A program made the translations under genes and the position numbers. 40,035 nucleotides of DNA from Magnetococcales bacterium (lineage in GTDB: Bacteria > Pseudomonadota > Magnetococcia > Magnetococcales > Magnetaquicoccaceae): contig JADGBU010000005.1 in assembly GCA_015231295.1 (NCBI GenBank), positions 1 to 40,035 of the forward strand, written 5' to 3'. Of the stretch, positions 19,787 through 28,725 are shown piece by piece. The first letter of the stretch is position 1; each line of letters starts with the position of its first letter. Under the pieces are notes generated by a model. That model was given only the letters and a program-made list of their open reading frames with translations. It was not told the origin of the DNA and did no database searches.

Positions 19787-22075
19787 ATGAATACCGTCAG
19801 CTTCGTCACCTATCTGACCCGTGACATGGAATTGATGCCGGTAGGGGTTCTGACCCTGGCCGCTCTGACCCGTCAGCAGGGTTGGGATGTCACCATCGAG
19901 GATCTGCCCCGGTTTGACGACGAATCGGCTTTGGTACGCACGCTCTCCAAACGTCAGGTAGTCGGTTTCAGCACGCTTTGTTCCACCTTTCACCGCTCCT
20001 TGCGGCTGGCGAGTCAGATCAAGGCCCTCAATCCCCAGGTGCTGCTGGTGATGGGCGGGCCACAGGCTTCGGCGGTAGCGGTATCGTTGCTGCAACGTCA
20101 CGCCTGCGTGGATCTGATCTTTCGCGGCGAGGCGGAAGCGGGCTGGGCCGCCTTTCTGGAAGGCAAACCGTGGTCGGAGATTCCCGGTCTGGTCTATCGT
20201 CACCAGAATGCCGTGCAGGAGACGCCACCCGCTCCCCTGCTCATGGATCTCGATCAACTGCCCTTTCCCGCCTTCGATCTCTACCCCGCCACCGGCCTGA
20301 GCATTCCGCTGGAAACCGGACGCGGTTGTCCTTTCGCTTGCACCTATTGTTCCACCAATCGTTATTTTTCCCGCCGGTTCCGGGCCAAGAGTCCGGCGCG
20401 GATTCTGGCCGAAATGGATCAGTTGAATCGACTTTACGGCGTCCGCGCCTTCGATCTCATCGAGGACTCCTTCACCACCAATCGCCGCAAGATTCTGGAA
20501 TTTTGCGACGCCATCGCACTTCACTCCCCGGCCTACTCCTGGAACATCAGTGCCCGTCCCGATCAGGTCGATGACGAACTGCTGGGGCGGCTGCGTCAAT
20601 CGGGATGCCGGGGCATTTTTTTCGGCATCGAAACCGGCTCGCAACGGTTGCAGAAGGTGGTGAAGAAAAATTTGCGGGTGGCTCCCGCCATGGAAAATAT
20701 CGCCCAGGCGCGCCATTCCGGTTTGATGGTCACGGCGTCGTTCATCATCGGCTTTCCCGACGAAACCGAAACCGATCTCCGGGAGACCTTGCGGGTCTTC
20801 GGCATTCTGAACGGCTATCGGGAGATGGTGTTGCAGTTGCATCTGCTTTCACCCCTGGCCGGATCGGCTCTGGTCGCCGCCCAAACCGAACTGGTCTACG
20901 ACGGCATGCCCACCGATTTCAACGAACTCGACGAAAGCGGCACCCTGACCCTGCTCGATCGGGAACGGTTCCGACAGGAGCCGGAGCTGTTTCCCCACAT
21001 GCACTATTTTCCCAACGCCCATCTGCCCCGTTCCCGTTATCTGTTTCTGGCCTATGTGATCCGGCTGTGCGGCTGGTTTTTCCCCAATTTTCTGCATCAG
21101 GCGTTTCGTCTCTGCCCGGATGCCTGGATCGATCATCTGCTGACCGCTCCGGAACCGCCGGAATGGATCGGCGACGCCTCGTTTCCCAATCCCATGACGC
21201 TCTGGAACGAACGGGGACATGGCGTCTGTCTCGCCTTTGCGCGGCAGGTGCGTCTGCCGATTCTCGATGCGGTGTTGCGCTATGATCAAGCCTATTGCCG
21301 GGTGGCTCTGTTGAAGGAGGAGTCCTCCGGTCTGGTCTCTCTGCCGCGCACGATTTCGGGACGCCCGCCCGGACGCCTGCTTCCCGAACTCTCTCCGGAA
21401 GCCTTCGAAGAGATGGTCCCTTGCATGATGAGTCGCGACAGCTCGGGCCGGATCGATGTCGCGGTGGTGCTGACCCCCGAAGAGATGGAACAACGTCTGC
21501 AAGAACTGTGCGGCACCTGCGGCGAATGCTGTCTGGATGAGGATGGCTTGATGTGCGGCGTCGAGGAGTGGAGCACGATCGCCCAATTTCTGGAGAGTCA
21601 TCACCAGGCGATTCCCGGCATCACGCCGACGGCGTGGCAAGGGTTGGTGCTGGAAGAGGGATGCCGTTATCTGGCGCATCCCATCGACGGTCCGCGCACG
21701 CTGCACGACAGCCGCGAGGCGGCGCGACTGGCCGCCGGAGAGCAAGGATGGGTACGTCATGCCTGCGCCCATCTGGAGGTGACGGGCGAAGCGGAAACGG
21801 AAAGATTCCAGTGTGCCATTCAGTCGGTCAAGCCTGCCGAATGCGTGGCCTACCCTTATCGGCCCATGGGGGACGGGGGGCAACGGTGGCATCTGGAGCC
21901 GGTGGAAGGCAGAGTCGATCGACGTTGCGCGCTGATTCGGCTGTTGCGGGAAAAGGCGGTCTTTCGTCAGCAATATCTGGAGTGGGCCAGAAGCCGCATG
22001 GGACAACGATCGGGGGCCGTGGCTCTGGGGCGGTTGCATGCCGAAGAGGCCAACGATCTGGAACGTCGGGCGTAA
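19787..22075 (+). CDS. B12-binding-domain radical SAM protein with C-terminal YkgJ-like CxxCxxCC domain
   Basis: rSAM motif GRGCPFACTYC; N-term PVGVLTLAALTRQQGWDV, LLVMGGPQAS, FRGEAE; C-term CGTCGECC...CAIQSVKPAECVAYPYRP. Confidence 0.88.
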   Translation: MNTVSFVTYLTRDMELMPVGVLTLAALTRQQGWDVTIEDLPRFDDESALVRTLSKRQVVGFSTLCSTFHRSLRLASQIKALNPQVLLVMGGPQASAVAVSLLQRHACVDLIFRGEAEAGWAAFLEGKPWSEIPGLVYRHQNAVQETPPAPLLMDLDQLPFPAFDLYPATGLSIPLETGRGCPFACTYCSTNRYFSRRFRAKSPARILAEMDQLNRLYGVRAFDLIEDSFTTNRRKILEFCDAIALHSPAYSWNISARPDQVDDELLGRLRQSGCRGIFFGIETGSQRLQKVVKKNLRVAPAMENIAQARHSGLMVTASFIIGFPDETETDLRETLRVFGILNGYREMVLQLHLLSPLAGSALVAAQTELVYDGMPTDFNELDESGTLTLLDRERFRQEPELFPHMHYFPNAHLPRSRYLFLAYVIRLCGWFFPNFLHQAFRLCPDAWIDHLLTAPEPPEWIGDASFPNPMTLWNERGHGVCLAFARQVRLPILDAVLRYDQAYCRVALLKEESSGLVSLPRTISGRPPGRLLPELSPEAFEEMVPCMMSRDSSGRIDVAVVLTPEEMEQRLQELCGTCGECCLDEDGLMCGVEEWSTIAQFLESHHQAIPGITPTAWQGLVLEEGCRYLAHPIDGPRTLHDSREAARLAAGEQGWVRHACAHLEVTGEAETERFQCAIQSVKPAECVAYPYRPMGDGGQRWHLEPVEGRVDRRCALIRLLREKAVFRQQYLEWARSRMGQRSGAVALGRLHAEEANDLERRA

Positions 22076-22097
22076 CGTTTTCGGGGGGGATTGCCCA

Positions 22098-22119
22098 CCA
22101 GGGGGAGCTTTCCCCCTGG
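22098..22119. repeat. Module-B hairpin between convergent genes
   Basis: CCAGGGGGA(GCTT)TCCCCCTGG. Confidence 0.65.
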
Positions 22120-22143
22120 TGCCAGATGATTGCCTGATGGTTG

Positions 22144-23400
22144 TCAGGGCAGATCGGTACGCGGCGCGATGAAATAAAGCTTGGAGTTGTTTTGTTTCAT
22201 GACGCCAGCCTTGAAGTCCACATGATCGTCAAAGCCGAAAAAGAGATCCACCCGCCCCGCGCCACGAATGGCCCCGCCGGTATCCTGATTGACCACGAAA
22301 CGGGTTTCGGGTTTCCAGGCGATGACGGATTTGCCATCCGGAGCCAATTGGGGCAAGGTGGTGGTCAGAATGCCCGGAGCCCCCTTGGGAAACAGACGAT
22401 GATCGGTGGCGATGGAACGATCCTTGGTCAAAGGAACGTTGATGTTGCCCACCGCGTCCCCCGACAACTCACGGAAAAAGACATAGGATGGATTGGCGAA
22501 GAAGATCCGCCGCACCTCGCGGGGATTGTCCACCAGCCATTGCCGCAGACGCGGCATGGTCATCTCCTCGTGAGGAACTTTCTTCTCCTCGATGAGAATG
22601 CGACCGATTGCCGTGTACGCACGGCCATTGGTGCTGTCGAAACCGATCCGCATCATGCGGCCATCGTCGAGCTTGACCCGTCCCGAACCCTGAATGTGCA
22701 GGAAGAAAGCATCGATCGGACTATCCACCCACACCAGTTCCAGGCCCCGGTTGGCCAGTTTGGCCGAGAGTTTCTTGTTGTTGCTTTTTGCCAGGAAGCG
22801 TTCATCGATTTCACTGCGGGTGTAATAGCGCGCCCGCTTGCCTTTTTCCATGCGATAGGCACCCTTGCCGCCGGACTCCACCACCAGATCCGGCGGACGC
22901 CGATAGATGGGAAAGTAGAATCGTTTGGAACGGGTGAGCGAACCATGCAGCAAGGGTTCATAGTAGCCTGTCACCAGCACGCCGCCTTTGGCGTTGCCCA
23001 CGGATCGAAACAGTCGGAACCGTTGTTGCAACGTCTGCTGCAATTGGGCCGGATTGTCGCGGCGGGCCAGATCGGCCAGTTCGGTGCACGCTTTGGCCAT
23101 CTGGGCGGCTGTCACCTGATAGCCGTCGAAGGTGAAGCTCTTGTCCGCCGGAACACGACGATAATAGAGCGCGCTTTGAGTCAAGGCATCGGCCCAGGTG
23201 CGGATCATGCCATCCTGAAACAACTCCGCCGGTGCTTCCGACCAGGAGACGGGCACCAGACTGGTGCTGGACGTCGGTTCGGCGACCAGTTCCTGAGGAG
23301 GCGGCTCTTTGACCGCATCGACACTTTCCTGCAAGGGTTTGGCCTGACATCCCGCGAGGAAAATCAACAGGATGATTTGATACAAACGCAGATGACGCAT
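22144..23400 (-). CDS. mltA: Membrane-bound lytic murein transglycosylase A
   Basis: Lipobox LLIFLAGC; YYEPLLHGS, WVDSPIDAFFLHIQGSGRVKLDDG, VNQDTGGAIRGAGRVDLFFG. Confidence 0.95.
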   Translation of the reverse strand: MRHLRLYQIILLIFLAGCQAKPLQESVDAVKEPPPQELVAEPTSSTSLVPVSWSEAPAELFQDGMIRTWADALTQSALYYRRVPADKSFTFDGYQVTAAQMAKACTELADLARRDNPAQLQQTLQQRFRLFRSVGNAKGGVLVTGYYEPLLHGSLTRSKRFYFPIYRRPPDLVVESGGKGAYRMEKGKRARYYTRSEIDERFLAKSNNKKLSAKLANRGLELVWVDSPIDAFFLHIQGSGRVKLDDGRMMRIGFDSTNGRAYTAIGRILIEEKKVPHEEMTMPRLRQWLVDNPREVRRIFFANPSYVFFRELSGDAVGNINVPLTKDRSIATDHRLFPKGAPGILTTTLPQLAPDGKSVIAWKPETRFVVNQDTGGAIRGAGRVDLFFGFDDHVDFKAGVMKQNNSKLYFIAPRTDLP

Positions 23401-23613
23401 GAATGCTATACCTCCCTTTCGCGGCTGATTGGCTGACACATGGAAAGACAAAATGGGCACAACCGCAAGGGACGGATCGCAATGGGATGATGGAATCCCA
23501 TCTCGGCCTACCCGACAAGGGGCGGGCGGATGGGGTATGTCGGCTACGGTAACTTGTGAGAAAAAATCAGGAAATTACGGTTTGACGGCTGTCATGACGG
23601 TTCAGAAGCGGTC

Positions 23614-23923
23614 AAAAAAAAGAGAGGATGGGGGGGGAGTTCTCTCACGGAATTTTGAGGGATTGCAGGGGTCCGGGGAGCGGCACGCTCCCCGGCAGAG
23701 GTTTGGAGACGGAGTCTCCAAGGCTGCGTGCAGAATGTGAGCGTCGTTTCCAAAAATACGGAAACGACGCTCACGAAGGCCGCGCGCGGCGCATTTTTCG
23801 CAGAAACCGCGAAAAATGCTTCTTGAGAAGAGCGCGCTTTAAAGTCAAAAAATCAAAAAGTCAAAAAGAAACAAATCCCAAGGGCTTCGCCCTTGGATCC
23901 CACCAGGGGTCAATGACCCCTGG
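23614..23923. repeat. Array of adjacent hairpins between mltA and the deacetylase gene
   Basis: Perfect stems at 23673-23695, 23703-23721, 23737-23774 (15 bp), 23791-23819 (11 bp), 23878-23896, 23903-23923; A8 at 23614-23621. Confidence 0.8.
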
Positions 23924-23929
23924 ACCCCA

Positions 23930-25072
23930 TCAATCCGACACGTTCGAGATCGGCACGATCACCGGCACCACCGAATCGATCACCCGTGAAATCACCGGCA
24001 CCTCATCCCCATCAGCCCCACCAGAGGAATCGATATCCTGTTCCGAGGCATCCTGTTCCGGCACCATCTCCGAGACATCCTCCTCCTCATACGGTTCGGT
24101 TTCCGACACCACCACCGGTCGGACACTCTTGGCGGCAGATTTCTTGGCATTCACGGACTTGGAGGTCGAGACCGTCTTGATCTCCTTGACTTTCTCTTCG
24201 GAAGTCGAAGGTTCCGGACTCTTGGCAACCGGTCTGTTGGCCGAACGGGCCGCAAGCGTCGGTCCAGCGGGACAGGAGCTGCGGCCTTCGTGCCGACAAT
24301 TGGCGGCCAGCACGGTCGTGCGCCAATCTCCCAACGAAACGAAGCGATAATTTTCCCGCTCGGCGGCCTCCAGCACTTTGGGCACGGCCCGCAGGGTGAC
24401 GGGATGTTGACTGTGAAACAGCAACACCGCTCCGGGATGGAAATGTCGGATCACATTCTTGGCCATGGCATCGGCACCGATACCGGTCCAATCCCGCGAA
24501 TCGATGGTCCAGAGAACGGTTTCCATACCGTTATCTTTGGCGGTACGCACCAACCGTTCGTTGAAATCCCCATAGGGGGGACGAAACAGGCTCATATTCA
24601 CGCCCAGATTGGCGAGAATCTCCTTGCCCTGACGAAACTCATCGCTCTGACCGGCCTGAGAGAACCATTTCACCCGCTGATGACGCATCGAATGGAAGCC
24701 GATTTCATGTTGACCGGCAGACACTTTCTTCACGATTTCCGGGAAGGCCTTGACCTTGGAACCCAGATAGAAAAAAGTCGCGGGAACTTCATATTTCTTG
24801 AGCACTTCGAGCAGTTCCAGATCCTGCGTATCCGGTCCGTCGTCGAAGGTGATGGCCATGACGCGCTCTTCCGGTCGGGTCAGCGCATCCACCGACAACA
24901 CCACCTCTCCTCCCGGATAGAGATAATGAGGGGTGAACTGCGAGGTATCGTATCGGACCGCCGGTTTATCCGGATCTTCGGCCTTGCCATAGGCTTCCGC
25001 CATGGAATACACACCACCTGACAGGATCGCCAAAAAGGCGAACCCACGCACGAACGGGGTCAATATAGACAT
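23930..25072 (-). CDS. Polysaccharide deacetylase (NodB homology)
   Basis: MAITFDDGPDTQ, IGFHSMRH, LFRPPYGDFN; start ATG at 25072 preferred; acidic low-complexity C-terminal tail. Confidence 0.9.
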   Translation of the reverse strand: MSILTPFVRGFAFLAILSGGVYSMAEAYGKAEDPDKPAVRYDTSQFTPHYLYPGGEVVLSVDALTRPEERVMAITFDDGPDTQDLELLEVLKKYEVPATFFYLGSKVKAFPEIVKKVSAGQHEIGFHSMRHQRVKWFSQAGQSDEFRQGKEILANLGVNMSLFRPPYGDFNERLVRTAKDNGMETVLWTIDSRDWTGIGADAMAKNVIRHFHPGAVLLFHSQHPVTLRAVPKVLEAAERENYRFVSLGDWRTTVLAANCRHEGRSSCPAGPTLAARSANRPVAKSPEPSTSEEKVKEIKTVSTSKSVNAKKSAAKSVRPVVVSETEPYEEEDVSEMVPEQDASEQDIDSSGGADGDEVPVISRVIDSVVPVIVPISNVSD

Positions 25073-25386
25073 GGAGAGCGCGTAAATTCCAATGCAAGAG
25101 CCACAGTTGACCAACCGGTCACTCCGAACGACGACACTGCCCCATCGTGGTTCGTCACCCACCCAATCATGGATCGAAACGAAAATCAGAAGCGGTACAG
25201 CAATCAACATTCATGCCAACCCACCCCCGACATCCCCACGCTTGGAACCGTCACATCACCCGGAGGATCCGTTGAGCAACGACAGAGACAGAGACAGACA
25301 ATTCCCACAAAAAATGGCGGGCAACCAACCACGCTTCACGACCTGAAAGGACATGGTTCCCCCGCACGCCGTGACATGCTATTCTG

Positions 25387-25416
25387 TTGACAGCATTCAT
25401 GTCCATCCTCTTTAAT
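25387..25416 (+). promoter_or_regulatory. Strong sigma70-like promoter for the cyclase gene
   Basis: Perfect -35 TTGACA (25387-25392), 18-nt spacer, TTTAAT (25411-25416). Confidence 0.55.
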
Positions 25417-25464
25417 GGAATTATTGCCCTCACAACATCTTTCGAGCATACAGGAATACGCGCG

Positions 25465-28400
25465 GTGAACTGTTCCACTTGCCATCTGGACAACCGTCAA
25501 GGGGTTCGCTATTGCACCCGCTGCGGAACCCCATTGGTTGCCATCTGCCCCCAGTGCCATGCGGCACGCGCCGTGGACGACAACTATTGCGGCGAATGCG
25601 GCATCCGCCTGCCGACCGCATCGACCAACCGCGCGCTGCCCCAGGTGGCGTTGCCGACGAACGGATTCACCACGACTCCGGCGGCACCGGTGGCCATGGA
25701 ATCGGAACGCAAGAATGTCACGGTGCTGTTCGCCGACATTTCGGGCTTCACGGCCATGAGCGAAAAAATGGATCCGGAAGAGGTGACGAACATCATGAAC
25801 GGCTGCATGAAAATGCTCGCCGATATCGTTCACCGCTACGAAGGGTATGTGGACAAGTTCATCGGGGATTGCATCATGGCCCTGTTCGGTGCCCCCATGA
25901 CCCACGAAAACGATCCGGAACTGGCCCTGCGCGCCGCCCTCGACATGCAAAAGGAGATGGAAGAGTACAATGTGCGCCTCCAGGGCCGCATCGAAAGTCC
26001 GCTGACGCTCCATACCGGCATCAACTCCGGCATGGTGATCGCGGGGGGCGTGGGCTCGGACAAAAAAATGGAATACACGGTCATGGGCGATACCGTGAAT
26101 CTGGCGGCGCGCCTGGAATCCCTGGCCAAACATGGCCAGACCTTCGTCTCGGGCTACACCTACAACCTTACCCGTCATCTGTTCGAGTTTGTGCGTCACG
26201 ATCCGATCAAGGTCAAGGGCAAAAAAGATCCGGTGGCGGTCTACGAAGTGATCCGTCCCAAAAGCCGCCAGGAGCAGAACAACGATCCGAGCCATGCCGC
26301 CACCCCGCTGGTGGGCCGGGGCCGGGAGATGGAAACCCTGCGCAACTGCATGGATCGCCATGCCGCCGGACAGGGCCTGGCCGCTTTTCTGATCTCTCCG
26401 GCGGGCGTGGGCAAAAGCCGCATCCATCAGGAAATCAAGAAGCAGTTCCTCAAAGGGGAACGGATTCAGGTGCTGGAAGGCATCTGCCGCTCGTTCAACC
26501 GGGATACCAGTTACGCGGTCTTCATCGAACTGTTCCGTCAGCTCTTCAACATCGACTCCGAGGATCTCGAAGAGTCGATGGCCCACAAGCTCGTGACCAA
26601 CTTTCCGCTGCTGCTCGGCTCCAAAAGCGACTCCTCCACCGAGGAGATGCGCAAGGCCATGGTCTTCATCGGCGCGGCCATGGGACTGAAACTCGGCGCG
26701 GAGTACGATGTGCCCCTGGAACGCATGAGCGCGCAAGAGGTGAAACTGGGCATTTTCCGGGCCACCGCGTGGTTTTTACAGAATCTGGCGGCCCGCAAAC
26801 CCCTGATCCTCGCGCTGGAGGATCTCCATCTGGCGGATGCCACCTCCGTGGAGCTGATCGCCTCCCTGTTCGAAAGCCTCAAGCAGGCTCCGATCCTGCT
26901 GTTGCTCCTGATGCGTCCGGTCTCCGACCACCCCTCGAACAAGCTCCCGCTGATCGCCGACAAGGAACTCGACGATCTGGCGATCGAAATTCACTTCAAG
27001 CAGCTCACCCCCGCCGAGTGCGATGAATTGACCCGTCGTCTGCTCAACGCCGACGACGTGCCGGAATCGATCCTCCATCTGATCCGCAATCGCGGCGATG
27101 GCAATCCGATGTTCATCGAGGAGATCATCCGCAATCTGGTGGAAGAGGGAATCGTCGAACTGATCCCCGGCGAAGCCCCGAGAGTGATCAAAAATCTCGA
27201 CGAGGTGACGATTCCCTCTTCGATTCAGGGCATGTTCATCGCCCGCATCGACAAGCTGCCGGTGGATCTCAAGGAGGTGCTGCTCACCGCCGCCGTGATC
27301 GGACCGCTGTTCCGTCTGGCCCTGCTGGCGCGCCTCTTTCCCAACAGCGAACTGGAAGTCCGTCTGGCCCGTCTGGTGGAGATGGGATTGATCTTCGAAT
27401 CCAAATCCTTCCCGGAGATCGAATACAGCTTCCGCAACATCATGATCCAGGAGGCGATCTACTCCACGCTGCTGCACAAGAAGCGTCGCGAGCTGCACGC
27501 CTCGGTCGCCGAGGAGATCGAATCCCTCTACGCCACCCGTCTCGACGATCACTTCGAAATTCTCGCCCAGCACTATCTGCGGGCCGATCACGCGGAGCGG
27601 GCCTATCTCTATCTGGTGAAGAGCGGACTCAAGGCCAAGGAGAGCTACGCCAACAGTGCCGCGCTCGCCGCGCTGGAAAAGGCCGCCGAACTGGGCAAAA
27701 CCCTCTCCACGCCCCCTCTGCCCCTCATCGAGACGCTGGTGGTGCTCTCCGAGGTGCAGGAGTTGTGCGGCGAGTTCTCCCCGGCGATCGCCACCCGCCG
27801 GGAGGTGATCGCCGCCATCGAGGATCCCTTGAGCCGTATCGATCATCTGCGGCGCATCGGTCGTCTGCTGGAAAAACTGGAACAGTACGATCAGGCCATG
27901 ACGGTCTACGGCGAGGCCCACGCGGAGCTGAGCGCCTTTCCGGATTCGATTCCCCTCGGCCTGCTGCTGATGAATGAAAGCTGGATTCTCAACCGTCTCG
28001 GCCAGCGGGACGAGGCCGCCACCCGCGCCCGGCGCGCCCTGGAAATTTTCGAAAATCACAACGCCCGGGAACAGATCGCCATGGTCTGCAACAATCTCGG
28101 GGTGATTCTGGAGCATCAGGGGGATCTGAAACAGGCCCTGACCTTCAACGAAAAGAGTCTGCGCATCTTCTCCGAACTGGGCGACAAACGACAGACCGCC
28201 AATCTTTATCTGTCGATGGGCTTTCTGCACGAAAAGAACGGTGCCATGGGCGAGGCACTGCGCTTTTTCGAGCTTTCCCACGAAATCATGCAGAGAATCG
28301 AAAATCCGTTCGGGGTCGGCACCGCGCTGATGCGCAAAGGCATCTGCCTCAACCGTCTCAACCGCCTGAGCGATGCCGAAAAAGCCCTCAAGGAGGCTCT

Positions 28401-28725
28401 GCGGATCCACCGTCAGCTCAATCTGACCCGCAAGGTGGTCTCCAATCTCTGGACCCTGTGCGAACTCTATCTGGCGTTAGGTTCCGCCTCCAAGGCCCGC
28501 AAGCATATGGAAGAGGCCAAAGTGATCGCCTCCGCGCGGAATGATCTGCCGGATCTGGCCCAGTGCTCGCTGCTGGAGGCGCGCATTCTGCTTCAGGAAC
28601 GGGCCCTCCCGGATGAGGCCTTTCTGGAGGCGGCGCGACTCTATCGGCTGTGTGGCCGCCAGAAATCCGCCGAAGCCGCCGAACAGGAGTTGGAACGCCA
28701 TCGCCAGGGAGAGGCCAAAGCATGA
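25465..28725 (+). CDS. Double zinc ribbon + class III adenylate/guanylate cyclase + AAA ATPase + TPR signalling protein
   Basis: CSTC/CTRC/CPQC/CGEC ribbons; VLFADISGFT, VDKFIGDCIMALFG, YTVMGDTVNLAARLESLA; AAA SPAGVGKSRI; C-terminal TPRs. GTG start at 25465 preferred over 25387. Confidence 0.9.
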   Translation: MNCSTCHLDNRQGVRYCTRCGTPLVAICPQCHAARAVDDNYCGECGIRLPTASTNRALPQVALPTNGFTTTPAAPVAMESERKNVTVLFADISGFTAMSEKMDPEEVTNIMNGCMKMLADIVHRYEGYVDKFIGDCIMALFGAPMTHENDPELALRAALDMQKEMEEYNVRLQGRIESPLTLHTGINSGMVIAGGVGSDKKMEYTVMGDTVNLAARLESLAKHGQTFVSGYTYNLTRHLFEFVRHDPIKVKGKKDPVAVYEVIRPKSRQEQNNDPSHAATPLVGRGREMETLRNCMDRHAAGQGLAAFLISPAGVGKSRIHQEIKKQFLKGERIQVLEGICRSFNRDTSYAVFIELFRQLFNIDSEDLEESMAHKLVTNFPLLLGSKSDSSTEEMRKAMVFIGAAMGLKLGAEYDVPLERMSAQEVKLGIFRATAWFLQNLAARKPLILALEDLHLADATSVELIASLFESLKQAPILLLLLMRPVSDHPSNKLPLIADKELDDLAIEIHFKQLTPAECDELTRRLLNADDVPESILHLIRNRGDGNPMFIEEIIRNLVEEGIVELIPGEAPRVIKNLDEVTIPSSIQGMFIARIDKLPVDLKEVLLTAAVIGPLFRLALLARLFPNSELEVRLARLVEMGLIFESKSFPEIEYSFRNIMIQEAIYSTLLHKKRRELHASVAEEIESLYATRLDDHFEILAQHYLRADHAERAYLYLVKSGLKAKESYANSAALAALEKAAELGKTLSTPPLPLIETLVVLSEVQELCGEFSPAIATRREVIAAIEDPLSRIDHLRRIGRLLEKLEQYDQAMTVYGEAHAELSAFPDSIPLGLLLMNESWILNRLGQRDEAATRARRALEIFENHNAREQIAMVCNNLGVILEHQGDLKQALTFNEKSLRIFSELGDKRQTANLYLSMGFLHEKNGAMGEALRFFELSHEIMQRIENPFGVGTALMRKGICLNRLNRLSDAEKALKEALRIHRQLNLTRKVVSNLWTLCELYLALGSASKARKHMEEAKVIASARNDLPDLAQCSLLEARILLQERALPDEAFLEAARLYRLCGRQKSAEAAEQELERHRQGEAKA

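Noticed and set aside
23429-24350. 103-aa and 240-aa plus ORFs over the hairpin array
   Set aside because: Composed of palindrome translation and antisense of the deacetylase tail.
25336-28410. 466-aa and 544-aa minus ORFs opposite the cyclase gene
   Set aside because: Antisense shadow ORFs with no motifs.
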